64,000 nucleotides of DNA from Acanthornis magna (Eukaryota > Chordata > Aves > Passeriformes > Acanthizidae). The position numbers and the translations under genes are program-made. Below are positions 35,476 through 47,557 of this stretch, one piece after another (positions within the stretch are counted from its first letter, which is position 1; every line of letters starts with the position of its first letter). A model generated the notes under the pieces. It did not search any database. It had not been told where the DNA came from and was given only the letters and a program-made list of their open reading frames with translations. Location: NCBI GenBank assembly GCA_036785705.1, contig JAWUZG010000001.1, forward strand, positions 806,001 to 870,000, given 5' to 3'.

Positions 35476-38400
35476 CACGTCTGTGTGGTTTTGAATTGCA
35501 CATTTCTGCTTACTGCTCTGGGGATCCTGGTTTTTTTTTGAGCTTTCAGATGACTTTGTTCTGTTGAAAACCCACGGCTGAGGAGATGCTTTGTCTGTAT
35601 TCCTGCTTTCTTTGTTCTGGTGCTTCATCACGGAGTCCCTGTGCTGGATCCACAATAAGTGTGAAGCTTTGGACAAGGACTGTGTGCTGTGATCTTCTCT
35701 TCCCTGATGTTCTCTCTTAGAGTTAGAGCCTTGCTCTCCTGAGTCTCATCTCTGCACACACACAGTGATTTGGGTCATTGGACAGTTGCAGCTGGTTTGT
35801 TCTCCCGACTCCAGGATGATACTTTCTGTGCCAGCATGGAGACTAAAATAACAAGGATTGAGTCTGTCATCACAGATCCAAAGAAAATCCATGTCTAAGC
35901 CAGGGAAACGGAAAGAGGAAGGAATTGAATGGACTCTTAGCAGGAGCTCTGTGCTGTCAGGCAGGCTGTGCTGGGAATATCCAGGGATAACTGATCACAG
36001 GTCATTAGGTAGAGAGAAGGGAAACTCCCTCCTGCCTCTGGCCAGCTGTCAAAATCTCACTTCCTCTAACTCACACATAGGCGACTAACTTTGTTTAATC
36101 ATTTCAAACCTGACATTTGCTCTCTCTGTGTATATTTCCATATTTGAGGTCAAATACCATCAGGGTTAGACTTTTTTTTACTTTTTGGGAAGGAGTGCCT
36201 GTGGAAGTTTTCAAGGTAAGAGGCCACGGCGGGAAGTTCTCGTATGAAAATCTGGAAGAGTTGACAAACTAAACTACTACACACTACTACTCTTACTTTT
36301 AACGTGATGTAAAATAGTACACAGCTCTCTGCTCCTGCTTTTATGTTTGCTTTTTGTTTGGGAACAGAATGTGACAAAGACTTGGCAAGAGGTGACTCTG
36401 CAATGGTGGCAGTTGTCTCTGTGCCCCATTGCACCCAGAATTGTGCAGATACTGAAATGGCTGTGAGCCCTGAGGGCATTTTAGCTGTTTGAAAGCTGAT
36501 GCTGAATGTCTCCTTCCTGTTACACACACGGGCTGGGGGGAGGGAGGATAGACCTGTAGTTCAACGCTGTGAATATCTCCAGTTACTGCCCTTTTGTTGA
36601 GTTTTGGCTGCAAATTTCTATGACAAACCCTTGGGTCTTGTGTTTCGCTTATTTTGTCGGCTCGTGTTCCACCAACCTCTGTACAAACATCTGCTTGTAA
36701 AACTGAATTTTTTAAAAAACTGGTATTTTGCCTGCTGTGTGTTGGCTTCCTTATTCTTCTGTTGTGCAAGGCCTTCCCTCAGAGTTGGGCACTTCTGTAC
36801 CACAAGTTGGTACTGTGTCTAATCCACCCCAAGAAACCCTCACTGCAGCAGAGGTGAGGAACAGGCCTGATTGACATCAAAACCACAGGACTTGGGGCAA
36901 AAACAGAATCTAAATTCTGTTCCTGCCTCTGCTCTTAGTTCTCTTTGACTTGGAGCAACACTTTAAGGCCTTTGCTGCTGTGTAGTAAAAGAGATGAGCC
37001 TGATATGAATTAGCATAGGTTTGTTTATAGTACTCAAATAATTTGGGTGGCTGCTGTAGAAAGTTTAACCACTGGTAACAGATTTAGTGTGATCTGAACT
37101 TAGCTTGAAATATGACTTGGCTTTAAGCAATGTGATTTATTTATGGCTCTTATTTCAGCAAATACCTCTGAGTGACTAGGCTGTAAGCATTTCCTGAGGT
37201 ACACAGACTGGTTTTTGTGCCCTTAACCAGCTGCTCTGCTTTTTAGCACCAGCTTTTGAGCTTCCAGTCTGATAACTTGGAGGTTTTCCATTTGCTGGGA
37301 ATGGCTGTATTGGCAACTTTTGAGCCATTTCATTCTGGGAGTCCTTATTGTGGTTGAAGACAGGGGTAAAGTTTATCCATGAAAACATAGGGGAGAGGGG
37401 GTTCATTTAGTATTTTGCGTAGCAGATTCGTGCAATAAATGAGGTATTTTTCTGTACTAAAGCAAGCAAAGCTGAAGTGGAGCAGACCGACATCCCCTGA
37501 GTTCCATCTCTGGTGGGTGCTGTACAAACAGGACACTGGAGCCAGGTGTGTAAGCAGGTGGCCACAGATGATGCAAACAAACACCTGCACAGGCGTGGAA
37601 ACCTGCAAAGGTTCAGACACTCACTGAGCTCTGTGGTCAGACTTTATCTCCTTAGCAGAAAGCATTTTTTTGCAAATGCACCTTCTTGTTTTTCAACACT
37701 GTTGATGTGTTGGCCCAGACTTTCTCAGGCATGTTTATATTTTGCATCCCTTGAAAAATTTTGTTCTGAATTTACTTCTCTGCTGGAGAATTGGCCTCCT
37801 CTGGAATTTTGTCACTGACTTCTATTTCTAGTAGTCGCTCAAATGACTTTTTATCTAACACCTCCAGTTCTTCCTGCTTACACATCCATTTTTCTCCTCT
37901 GTGATTCATCAGTGCCCTTTCCAAAGGCTCAGCAGCACTTATTTTGGAGCTCTTTGCAGCTACTAAGCTTCACTTTGTTGTTTGTCTTTACATCCTGGAA
38001 ATTGTCAGATAAGTATGTGGTAACTGGTCTGAAGCAATAATATTTTTGTTTCTCTTTTTTTTTGTGGTGCCTTGAAAGGTTCTGATTTACAGAAAGTGAA
38101 GAGGATGATGGGCTCTAAAGAACATTTGCCTTATTGGCAGTGCAGGATTGGTTACATTGCTTCAGGTGGAGCATCAGGCATTTTGCAGGTGTGATTTCCT
38201 AAATTTAAGCTTTAATTCCTTGGCTTAAGTACCTGTGTAAACGCTGTGATTTTCTAACGTGTTGAATAACTGCATCTCTCTTGGGCTAAGTATGAACTGT
38301 TCATTGCTTCTGGGAATTCAGATTAGATGCCTACTTAGAGAGATTTGAGTGTCCTGAAGCTACCAGGAAGCTGAGAGGGACGTGTAGGACGTGCCAGCCC

Positions 38401-39339
38401 AGAGCTGAATGAGGTGCCTGGTGCATTAACAACCCTGAGGTCTTAAGAGCAGGGATTTGCACGGTGGCATCACCATTTGCTGCCTTGTTCTCTTCCTAAT
38501 TCGGAACACTGGCTACTATTTTAACTGGGGATTTAGTGACTTGATTACTTTCCTAATTGTTAAAACCCCAAGGTGTTGCTGAGCACTAACTGCAATTTCA
38601 GAGCTCATCATTAAACACATAGGTTATGATTTATTTTCTCACCTGCACGGTTCTGCACTTAACCTCTGTTGAATTTCACCTGTCAGTTTATCACTTTGTC
38701 TATTCGGTGTCAAACTGAAATCTGATGAGATGGCGCCTCCAGGGAACATTTTTAACATTGTCAAAATCTAAGTTTGCTTTGCCACTGTTACCTGAAAGGT
38801 GAGAGTTGTTGCCCCAAAGAACTTGCTGTCTGAATAGCCATCAAGGGAGGGAGGCAGGTACAGGAAATATCTTGCCCAAGGACATGCAGGAGGTGGTTTA
38901 GAGAGTTGGGATTTCACCCTATTCCCCTGTACTTGCAACTGTGCAACCAAAACCCACATTCCTTGTGGAGCTGCTTTTTATTTTGGCAACAGAAAATGGT
39001 AAATTCTATTAGCCTTGAGCTTTGCATTCTGAAATAAGTTAAGAAGGAGGTGGAATTCATGTGCTGTGTAAGTGGTTGCCTTAGGAGGGGCTTATCTGAA
39101 ATCAAGCTTCCGTGGGAGATTTGAGTGTGTTGGGTATTTTACCCTTCTGTGCAAGAGAAAATATGTGTTGCAACCTCATACAGTTTTCTTAAAGATGAAA
39201 GGATAAATATGGAAGATTTCAAAGTGGATCTGAGATCCTTCCTGCTGCACAAGCAGAAGTCTAAGAGGGAGTGAGAACTTTCAGTCCTTACAGCACTTGG
39301 AGCAAGAGGCCCTGAGCAAAACTAAGATTCACCCTATGT

Positions 39340-39870
39340 TACATTGAATTAAATCCCATGTTTGTGCTTGGAACTGCTCCTCCCTTGGACAGGACTTGGC
39401 ACTTCTCGTTGAGCTCCATGATGCTCCTGCCAGCCTCTTCCCAACCTGCCCAGGTCCCTCTGGGTGGCAGCATGACCCTCTGCAGTAGCTGCCACTCCTC
39501 CCAGTTTGTGATCTGGAAACTTGATTTAATAAAGGTGTTAAAGAGGGCTGGACACAGCACTGACAGCTGGAGTTCACCAATAGCTCCTGGCCTCCAGCCA
39601 GACCCTCAGCCACTGCTCACTGGGACCAGGCATTCACGTTTTTTGGTGTCTGCTCCTGCAGCTTCGAGAGCTTCTTTGTGAGGAGGATCTTCCAGGAGAC
39701 AATGTTTGGAAGCCTTACACAAGTCCAGGTGGACAATACCCCCAGTGATTCCATCGTGGAAGGTTATCAAGTTGGTCAAGCATGAGTTCCCCTCAATGAA
39801 TCCATGCTGACTGCTCCTGATGATTTTCTTGTCCTTCCTAAAAACGGTGTCCAGGATTAGCTACTCCCAG
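39340..39870 (-). mobile_element. LINE-derived block, probably an older CR1 subfamily
   Basis: The plus strand reads a series of phrases typical of antisense avian CR1 interior 3' sequence, such as 'gggctggacacagcactgac', 'tcaatgaatccatgctgact', 'gctcctgatgattttcttgt' and 'tgtccaggattagctactcc'. Orientation and subfamily are inferred. No intact reverse-transcriptase frame is present. Confidence 0.55.
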
Positions 39871-40619
39871 AATTGTAGAAATTAATTAAAATTCTCTAAA
39901 AATTGGGAGAGAGCAAGAACAGCCACACAGCTGAGAGCCATGTACGGATGTGTCTGGCATTGGTAAAGTGTTCCTAGATAAGTGCAAGACCAATTCTATT
40001 CCTTTTCCCAAAGAAGCAGGAGCTGCTTGTGATCATAGAGGACTCACTGTTGCTAACAAGCACTTTCTGTAGCAATAAGCTCAGTGCTGTAATGATTGAG
40101 TCCTTAGGGGAATTCCTGCCTTTAGGTGATCCGGCAGTTGTCCTTAAAGACGAACAGATTGATTGTTTAGCAGTGTGTGCTCTGTTAATTTGCTGTCTTT
40201 GAGCAATGAGAGGACACAGCCAGGAGCTGTGGATTTCTGCTGTGCTGCTCTGTGGAGATGTAGGTTCTTTACAGATGGGTTTGGGAATAGCACCTGGGCT
40301 TGGGAATTTTTTTGGTGTGTCCTGTAGACAGGACTTCAAATAAAGGCCTTCCCTCTTGCCCTGAGGTGCTGTGATTTTATTCAAGCTGCAGAGCAGTTTA
40401 AGAGCAATCCCAGTGCCTTTATCATCTGATCAGTTTGGTTTATCCTCACACAGCACCACTGGCTTCTGGTTATGGAACTTCTGGAGTCCAGCTGGAGATG
40501 GTCAGGCAGCTCCTGGCAGGGCACATGGCCCTTAACTTTGTGTTTAATACGTGAACACAGGTGTTTTTCACCTGTGATGCAGCTTAGTGGATAAATTCAT
40601 CTGCTTTGCCTCATTCTGA

Positions 40620-40728
40620 ATCATAAAATCATAGAATGGTTCGAATTGGAAGGGACCGCAAAGCCCACCTAGTTCCAAACCCTTGCCGTGGGCAGAAGAC
40701 ACTTTCCACTAGACCAGGTTGCTCAAAA
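40620..40728 (-). mobile_element. CR1 3'-end fragment
   Basis: 'aaaatcatagaatggttcg', 'ttggaagggaccgcaaagcc' and 'actagaccaggttgctca' are the antisense CR1 terminus; the copy is cut after about 108 bp. Confidence 0.85.
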
Positions 40729-42841
40729 ATGAACCTTTTTTTCAGGAAAAGACTTTAGAGACATTTCCTGCTTCACAGAGGACAACAGGATTTTTTAAGG
40801 AAGTAAAAACTGGTAATTACATGAGTTGCTCATAACATCAGCCAGAGCTGACAGGCCTTAACCCCTGGGCAGCCCTGGCAGTAATCATCGACATTCATGC
40901 CTTGTGTCAGGAGGAATAAAGGAGTAGCTGCTCCCTTTTCCTCCTCACTGAAGGATTTATTAACTCTGACACTTTTTCAGAATGAGTGCTTAGGTTGGTA
41001 AGATTGCCTTTCTCTTTCTGCAGGTCTGTGGGTTACAAGCGCTGCTTGCCTTGAATGTCCTTGCCTTGAATGAGTGTGATTTTATCTCCTATTTACTTCC
41101 AAAAAAAATGGTTTGTGTCACTGGAGATGCAAATCAGCAAGTTAGTGACAGGGAGGAAAAAAGTGCTGTAAAGCCTTCAGGACTTTTAACTGCTAGATGA
41201 AAAAGTGGGCAAACCTAAAGTCTTTCACTTCTGTAAATCTTTCACTTCTTCCTCAAGAGAGAAAATGGATGACAAAGTCCCCAACAGTTGCAGCAAATCC
41301 TTAAAGCCCAAAAACAACCTCAGCTCTAAGGAAAACAAGATCTTTCCCATGAAGATGCCTAACCTTTTCTTCTCTCCTTCTTCTTATTCCTCCTCTGGGA
41401 AGAATGTGGGTTTTTTTTCAAAGCAGCTTTTAAGCATCTTGCTCCTCCACAGCCCTTGAGTTGTTTTTCCTCTCTACCGTGTTGATCTCTGGCCTCCATT
41501 TGAGAGCTTGCAGCAAGTCAACAGCTCAGGAATCCACATGGTCCTGCCAAGACAAAGGTCTTCAGCTCCTCGTGGGTTTCTCCACCTTCTGCCGCAGGCA
41601 CAGAGCTGGGTAGCACTTTGGGACTTCTCCGCTTTGAACTTGTAAAACTTGTATAGCAACTGTGAACCAAAACTCAAATAATACTCTGGCAAAACACACC
41701 GAGCTCCTCTTGGGAGGATGGGAAGTGAAAATTGGTGGGGTTTTGTGTTTTTCTACTTTGGGAGAGCACTGGGTTTGTGCAGTTCTAGTGAGGCGGAGTT
41801 ACCACTGGGAGAGGATGAAAGCTGGAGCAATTCCCAATGTCTTGTCTTCCCTCTTTGTAGGAGGGGGTGTTGCACTCACCCAGCAAAATTTAAAGACCTT
41901 TCCAGGGAAATAATCCTGTGGCAAAGAAGTGTACTCAAACTGGGATTTGGGGGTTTGCTTCGAGCACAAATTCGAGAGGAGGATCCATCTCTCTGCACCA
42001 CACCAGTTAGAGCCCTGCCCAAAATCCCAAATAACACAACACCATTGCATCCACAGACACTGCCCCAGAAGTATCACATTCACCTGCAAGGACTTGGCCC
42101 TTCTGAGGAAGACAGGAATTTAGGGCTAATAAGGAAAATAAGTTTTGAAATCTCTTCATCTATCACATATTAGTCATGTGTTTCCTCCCCTTTCTTTGCT
42201 TGGATTTCTACCTGATCATTTAAAAGTGTTTTTGCTTTGTTTTATTTCTGTCCCACAGGTTGATTTATTCATGGGCAAAGCCTGATGGTTTTTGTTTTTC
42301 CTGCAGTGTTGGGGAACATAAAAGCCTGGAAACTTGAGGCTGCTATCAGCTTTTATGTTCAAAAATAATAGTGTTGGCATCATAAAATCAATACATCCTT
42401 TTTTTTGTTACTGTTTCAAAAAAAGGGGGAGTTAACTGCATGGCAAGGATTTGCCTCAGCAAGCCTGGACTGTGTGAAATAGAATTGATTATCTGTCACT
42501 TTTGATGCATCAGAAGAAGGATGCAGATGTTTCTCCAAATGTGACATTTCCTCTTCAGTGCCAGGTGGGTGTGTGGTAGCAGCTCAAAGCTACAGAAATC
42601 AATGGAGAAGGGAAAGTGAGTTTCCTGCGTGGAAAGAGCAAAATCAGATTTAGAAACCTGCTGGAGCTGGCAGCAGCAGCAAAGCCAGGAAGGTTTTTGC
42701 CCGACAGCTGCAGTAATTACTGCCTGCAGATCACTCCTGGGAAACGCTGTCCAGTTCTTGCTCTCCAAAACCCAAAAGCTGAAAATTGTACAAAACAGGA
42801 GACCAGGATCCTGAGCTGTGCAAGGGACCAGAGTATCTGGT

Positions 42842-43085
42842 GACAGAATGGTTTGGGTTAGAAGGGACCTTAAAGATCATCTCATTCCAACACCTTCCAC
42901 TATCCCAGGTTGCTCCAAGCCCCATCCAACCTGGCCCTGAACACATCCAGGGGCAGCCACAGCTTCTCTGGGCACCCTGCGCCAGGGCCTTACCACCCTC
43001 AGGGGGAAGAATTTCTTCCTAATCTCTAATCTACCCCTGCCCTCTGTCAGTTTAAAGCCATTCCTCCTTGTCCTAAGTCTTTGAC
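42842..43085 (-). mobile_element. CR1 LINE 3' fragment
   Basis: Antisense CR1 terminus from 'acagaatggtttgggttaga' through 'acatccaggggcagccacag' and 'gaatttcttcctaatctcta' to 'ccattcctccttgtcctaag'. Confidence 0.9.
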
Positions 43086-44167
43086 CTGCATCTCTCTAAT
43101 CCAATCTTGTCTCCACACCTTTACAGAGCACCTAATCTTTGTGATATGAAGATGCCAGCACTAATGCCAGAGGTTAACAAAAGTAATCCCTCTAGGTCAG
43201 GCTACGGCGTACAGTGGGGGGTTGGCTGAAAACTCTCCAAAAACTCATTGTTCCCGGTCTCTTCTGCACCTTCAGCCCTGATGCCCTGGTTGTGCTGCCT
43301 GCTCTCTCAGCAGGAACAGACCACGAGCCTCTCTGCAACATTCCCCTGCTAAATTCACAGGGCTGAGGGGTCAGGCTGGTGATCAGCACGGGGGGAGAGC
43401 TCCCTGCGAGAAAGGGAGCTGGGTACCCATGGCTGGAGCACAGGGGGATCAGCAAAGGCCTTGAAAACCTGGGCATGGGCTGGAAACAGAGTGTAATCAT
43501 CAGTGCCTGGTCACTGAATTGTGACCTTGAAGATGGGCTCAGGTGTGACAGCAGCAGCTCAGCCAGGGAGCAGCTGAGCAAGGGACAAGAGGACTGATGC
43601 TCATGGGGAAAGCAGCACCTTCAAGCAATGTGTGACCCAGGGGAGGAAGAGGAGAGCCTGCCTGAGCACTCAGATCTCATAAAAGGACAAAATAGAACTT
43701 TGCAAGCCAGATCAATCATGCAAGAGAGTCCCCTGGCGTACCCAGCGCCAGCAATTCCCAGCACCCTCGTCCTCCTTGGGTCTGTGCCATGCAAGCTATT
43801 CAGAATGTTATAAATATTTCAAAGGAGCTGTTTGCATTCTTATTTGCTTGTAGAGTACAAGCATTGCAGAGAAGGAGATCCCCGTGACTGATTGTCAGGC
43901 TGAAAGCACTGACATTCCTGTCCCACACAGCTCCCACCCATTATCTCACTAACTGGAAAGGAAGAACAGCTCAATACTGATTTCTTGGCTGGGCAATCAC
44001 TGATACAAAGATCAATTCCTCCCTGTACAGGTAAAGATGTCTCAGCTTCCCTCAGGTATGTGCACAGCAGCTCATTTCACCCCTGTGTCCCTGGGTGCAA
44101 AGCCTGGTTGTGCACACAGAGGCATTCAGGGCAAGGTGGGGAAGGGAAATTAAATTTACATCCTGGC

Positions 44168-44418
44168 TAAAAAGGTTGTTCTGGGCTTAAGGATGAAGTC
44201 GAGGGAAAAAATCTTCCCTGTGAGGGTGGGGAGGCCCTGGAAGAAGTTGTCCAGAGAAGCTGTGGCTGCTCCTGGATCTCTGGAAGTGTCCAAGGCCAGA
44301 CTGGACAGGGCTTGGAGCAGCCTGGGATAGTGGAAGGTGTCCCTGCCCATGGCAGGGGATTTGCAACTAGGTTGTCTTTAAGATCCATTCCGACCCAAAT
44401 CCTTCTACGTTTCTATGA
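44168..44418 (+). mobile_element. CR1 LINE 3' fragment
   Basis: Sense CR1 terminus: 'tccagagaagctgtggctgc', 'gaagtgtccaaggccagact', 'agtggaaggtgtccctgccc' and an ending near 'acgtttctatga'. It is inverted relative to the copy at 42.84 kb. Confidence 0.9.
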
Positions 44419-47194
44419 AATTTGGGTTTTAAACCTGGGAGAAAGGTAAAATGAGCCTTTGCTGGGTCAGCTTTAACTAAACAACCTCCCTAACATATCG
44501 CTCATTAAATTATGCTTTTGTTTCCTTTGGAGACAGCTTCTTAGAGGACACAGTGGGAAAGCTGGTAGCAACCATGGAGGCTCCAAGTGCCTCTCCCACA
44601 GAAACCAGCCCTTGGGAAGATCCCAGGAAGCTTTCTGGACCATCCCTCAGCCCTGGGGCACAATCAGTGCTGGCTGAAACCCTTCCCACTGTGTTTGCCC
44701 GACCTGTTCTGAAAACCTCAAGTGATGCTGAGCCACTGCCACCCTCTCTGGCTGTGCAGCCTGGCATTTGTGCTCTGCCAGGAGGAGAGATGCCTTGATT
44801 TCACTGTCCTGGACCAGAGTTTGTTCCGTTTCATCTAAATCTTATTTTGAAACCAGCTTGGTTCTCAGTAATTTTTTTAATTATTACTATTATTACTTTT
44901 ATATTGTTCTTTTTAGATGCCAGGCAGAAATGCTGTTGAACAGTGAGTAAGGGGTGAAGATCCTCATACAACAGAAATTCCCAGACTATGTTTGAAGTCT
45001 TCTCTGCTTATTTAAACTGCCTGGCACCACTGAGATGCCTGCGGTGCTTTCTGTGGGTGAAACCCAATGGTATCTGATACAGGAAATGATGCTCTGACTC
45101 CTGTGATGGCTTTGGCTGGAGCCTGGAAGATGGTTTCTGGGAATTTTCCCACAGGGAAAACTGAAAGCTGAAGTGTGGACACCAAGGATGGTCCCATCTG
45201 AGATCTTTCTAGGTCAATGCACAGAATAATGCGAGCAAATCCCATGGCAGGGACCAGGTGACAGCGGCACCTTAATGTGGACCTAAATCATCATCCTCTA
45301 ATACAGGTCCTGGTCACAACTACGAAGCTCTGGGAAGCTCCTGCTGGGAAGTTTTTGGAGCTGAAGTGGCAGTGTCCAGGCAAGATCAGTGTTGGAAAAG
45401 AAATACCCAACACCTAAGGAATTAAGTCGCTTCCAAGCTGTCCAGGATGTTATGGACAACAAACTTGGACATGAGCATCCAAACATGGATTTCAACAGAT
45501 GAGATGCCCAAGTTCATTCTAGGTCTAACCCTGAGTGTATTGAATCAAATTTCTTCTACCAAGCCCTGGAATCATGTGCTGGAAATATTCTTCTGGAGAT
45601 GAACTGCTTATCCGCGTTCATCCTGGGTAATGAAACTGTAAAAATCTGGCTTTGTGTTTGGTAGAGATTTGAAAGCTCATCACTCCAAGGAATTTCCCTC
45701 ATTTACCAGAGCAGAGGACTGGGTTAGAGTTGAGGTGGAGACCAACAGAACTGCTGGGTCCTGCTGCCCTGGCCTCGGGCGTGGCTGGGGTGTCCTTCCC
45801 TTCCACCTGGATGTGAGAAGAAGGATTCTCCTTTACCTTCTGGGCTGTCTGCTAAGAGCACGTGCGTGTCCAACCCTGACTTAAATTTTCCCAGCCTGTG
45901 GCCCTTTAATGTTACTAAACGTCCTGGTAAAATCCATTTTTGGATGATTTTTCCCAAAGGAAGTGCTTGCCTGCTCAATTTGCTTGGGCAGACCCCAAGC
46001 CTGTCCTGCTGTGTTTTCCAGGGGCAGGGAAGAAACCAGCTGCTGTAACTGGTTCCAGGTGCTGGAAGAAGCTCAGGAGCCCACGCCATCAAATCTTGAA
46101 TGCTTTTGTTCCTCCCATGGTGCTGGGGCTCAGGAACATCTCCATGTGCAGCAGCCATCGCTCCCTGAGCAGGACAAAGGCAGCAAAGCCATGGAAGATG
46201 TTGATATTCCTGTCCCTGCCATTCCTGGTGGAGCCACAGCTCTCATAACAGCCTGGGGGACATTTTTTTTTTGAGTGCTCCTCACCCACTGGCTTAGACA
46301 GGTTTCTCCAGTGGGGGTAAAGCCAAACCTGGCAGACTTTCCCCTGGGGAGGATAAAGAACACTCACCTTGAGCATCCACGGGGCTGGAACCTGCAGGAG
46401 AGAGCCAGGGAGGCTTTGACAGCCACAGGGATGGTTTGGGGAAAGTCTTGCTGGCTCCAGGAGGGAGAAACAGTTTTGCAGGGAGCAGAGACACAGGATG
46501 GAGCTCATGGTATCACTGTTGAGCACCGAGACGAAAGGATGTGGTCCAGCAGTGCACAGGTCAAAGACTTTCTCCTGAACTACCTCCAAAAAAAGGCATA
46601 AAGGAACCATAGTAGAAATAAACAACTGTCCCAGGTTAAAATGTTTCACCTTCACCTTCTGCTGCAGCCTGAGGACACACAGACCTGAGCTATTCCAAAG
46701 CTCATCCCAGCCCTGTGATCCCAGGAGATCCTTTGCTCATCCTCAAGATCTGAACTTCCCGTTGTCAGTGCAAGGGCAGGCAGGAGATGCTGAACATGGG
46801 GATCGGAGTTTCTGACCCCCTTGTTTCTGAAGCAGTTGAGTTTTCCCAGTTTGTCCCAGTGCCACCACAAAAAGATGGGATTGGTGCTCTGATGAGCTCG
46901 GAAATCAGCAGAAGCGATGCAGGAGGCCAAAACCCCATTATCAAATCCACATCTATTACACTCAGTTCTGTGCTGGTCCTACCAAGAAAAAACCACCACA
47001 AATCAACTTAAAAACCCTTTCCCAGTACTCTCCATGCTTTTCTAAATCCATCAGCTCCTTGTCCTGTTCCTGTCACCTCCCTCCCAGCCCTGCTGTCTCC
47101 GGAAAGCGAAGGGTTAAAAGCTCTGAAACTGCAAGAACTTCCTCCTTTCTGCAGTGCCACCCTCGGAATGACGCTGGTTTCTGCCGGGCTTTGC

Positions 47195-47346
47195 CCAAAT
47201 ATGTCCGTTTCCTTCTGAAAGAAGGAGGAGGAAAGGAAAAAATATAGATATAGAAGAAATATATATTTTTTAAAATAGATATATAATTAAGAGAAGGCGT
47301 CCGCGGCACCCAGGCGTCCGAGCGCTGCCCTGCCTCCTCCCGCTCC
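47195..47346 (+). promoter_or_regulatory. PFKFB3: PFKFB3 upstream alternative promoter and 5' UTR
   Basis: Directly before the MPFRK exon lies a GC-rich leader (about 47,292-47,346), preceded by an unusual AT-rich block (about 47,237-47,291) with several TATA-like stretches. A CArG-like CCAAATATGT (one mismatch) is at 47195-47204. A TATA-type start near 47,310 is possible; the true start is not resolved. Confidence 0.5.
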
Positions 47347-47362
47347 ATGCCGTTCCGCAAAG
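47347..47362 (+). CDS. PFKFB3: PFKFB3 alternative first coding exon (MPFRK)
   Basis: ATG CCG TTC CGC AAA G is followed by the donor GTAGGG at 47363. It encodes Met-Pro-Phe-Arg-Lys plus one base. This is the N terminus of the PFKFB3 isoform that begins MPFRKACGPK in mammals; the codon for the next Ala would be completed by the shared exon 2, in phase 1 as seen here. The position downstream of RBM17 on the same strand matches the conserved gene order. PFKFB3 is the bifunctional 6-phosphofructo-2-kinase/fructose-2,6-bisphosphatase with high kinase activity; it raises fructose-2,6-bisphosphate and so glycolysis. The exon is only 16 coding bases, so identity rests on motif, phase and synteny. Shared exon 2 and the alternative MPLELTQ exon were not found in the window. 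Confidence 0.8.
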
Positions 47363-47557
47363 GTAGGGCTGCATGGGTGGGCAGCATCCCGGGATGCGAC
47401 TTTTGGGGATCCAGGGCTGTGTCCGTGCCGCGGGCGGTGCCTCCGGGAGCAGCGAGCTGTGCCCGGCTCTGCAGCACCGCTGGTTTGGGGCAGGATGGGG
47501 ACACCCCCGAGGTTGTGTGGGGGGTGTGTGAGGGTTTCTGTGCAGCCTGAGAGAGGC

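Larger units (their letters stand above)
35476..47282. other. Intergenic region between RBM17 and PFKFB3
   Basis: About 11.8 kb without a supported exon. It contains a LINE-like block at 39.34-39.87 kb and CR1 fragments at 40.62, 42.84 and 44.17 kb. The open frames of up to 188 codons here have no splice or domain support. Confidence 0.6.

Noticed and set aside
46089..46655. 188-codon minus-strand frame between RBM17 and PFKFB3
   Set aside because: No recognisable domain, no repeat periodicity and no splice partners; overlapping frames of similar length occur on the other strand.
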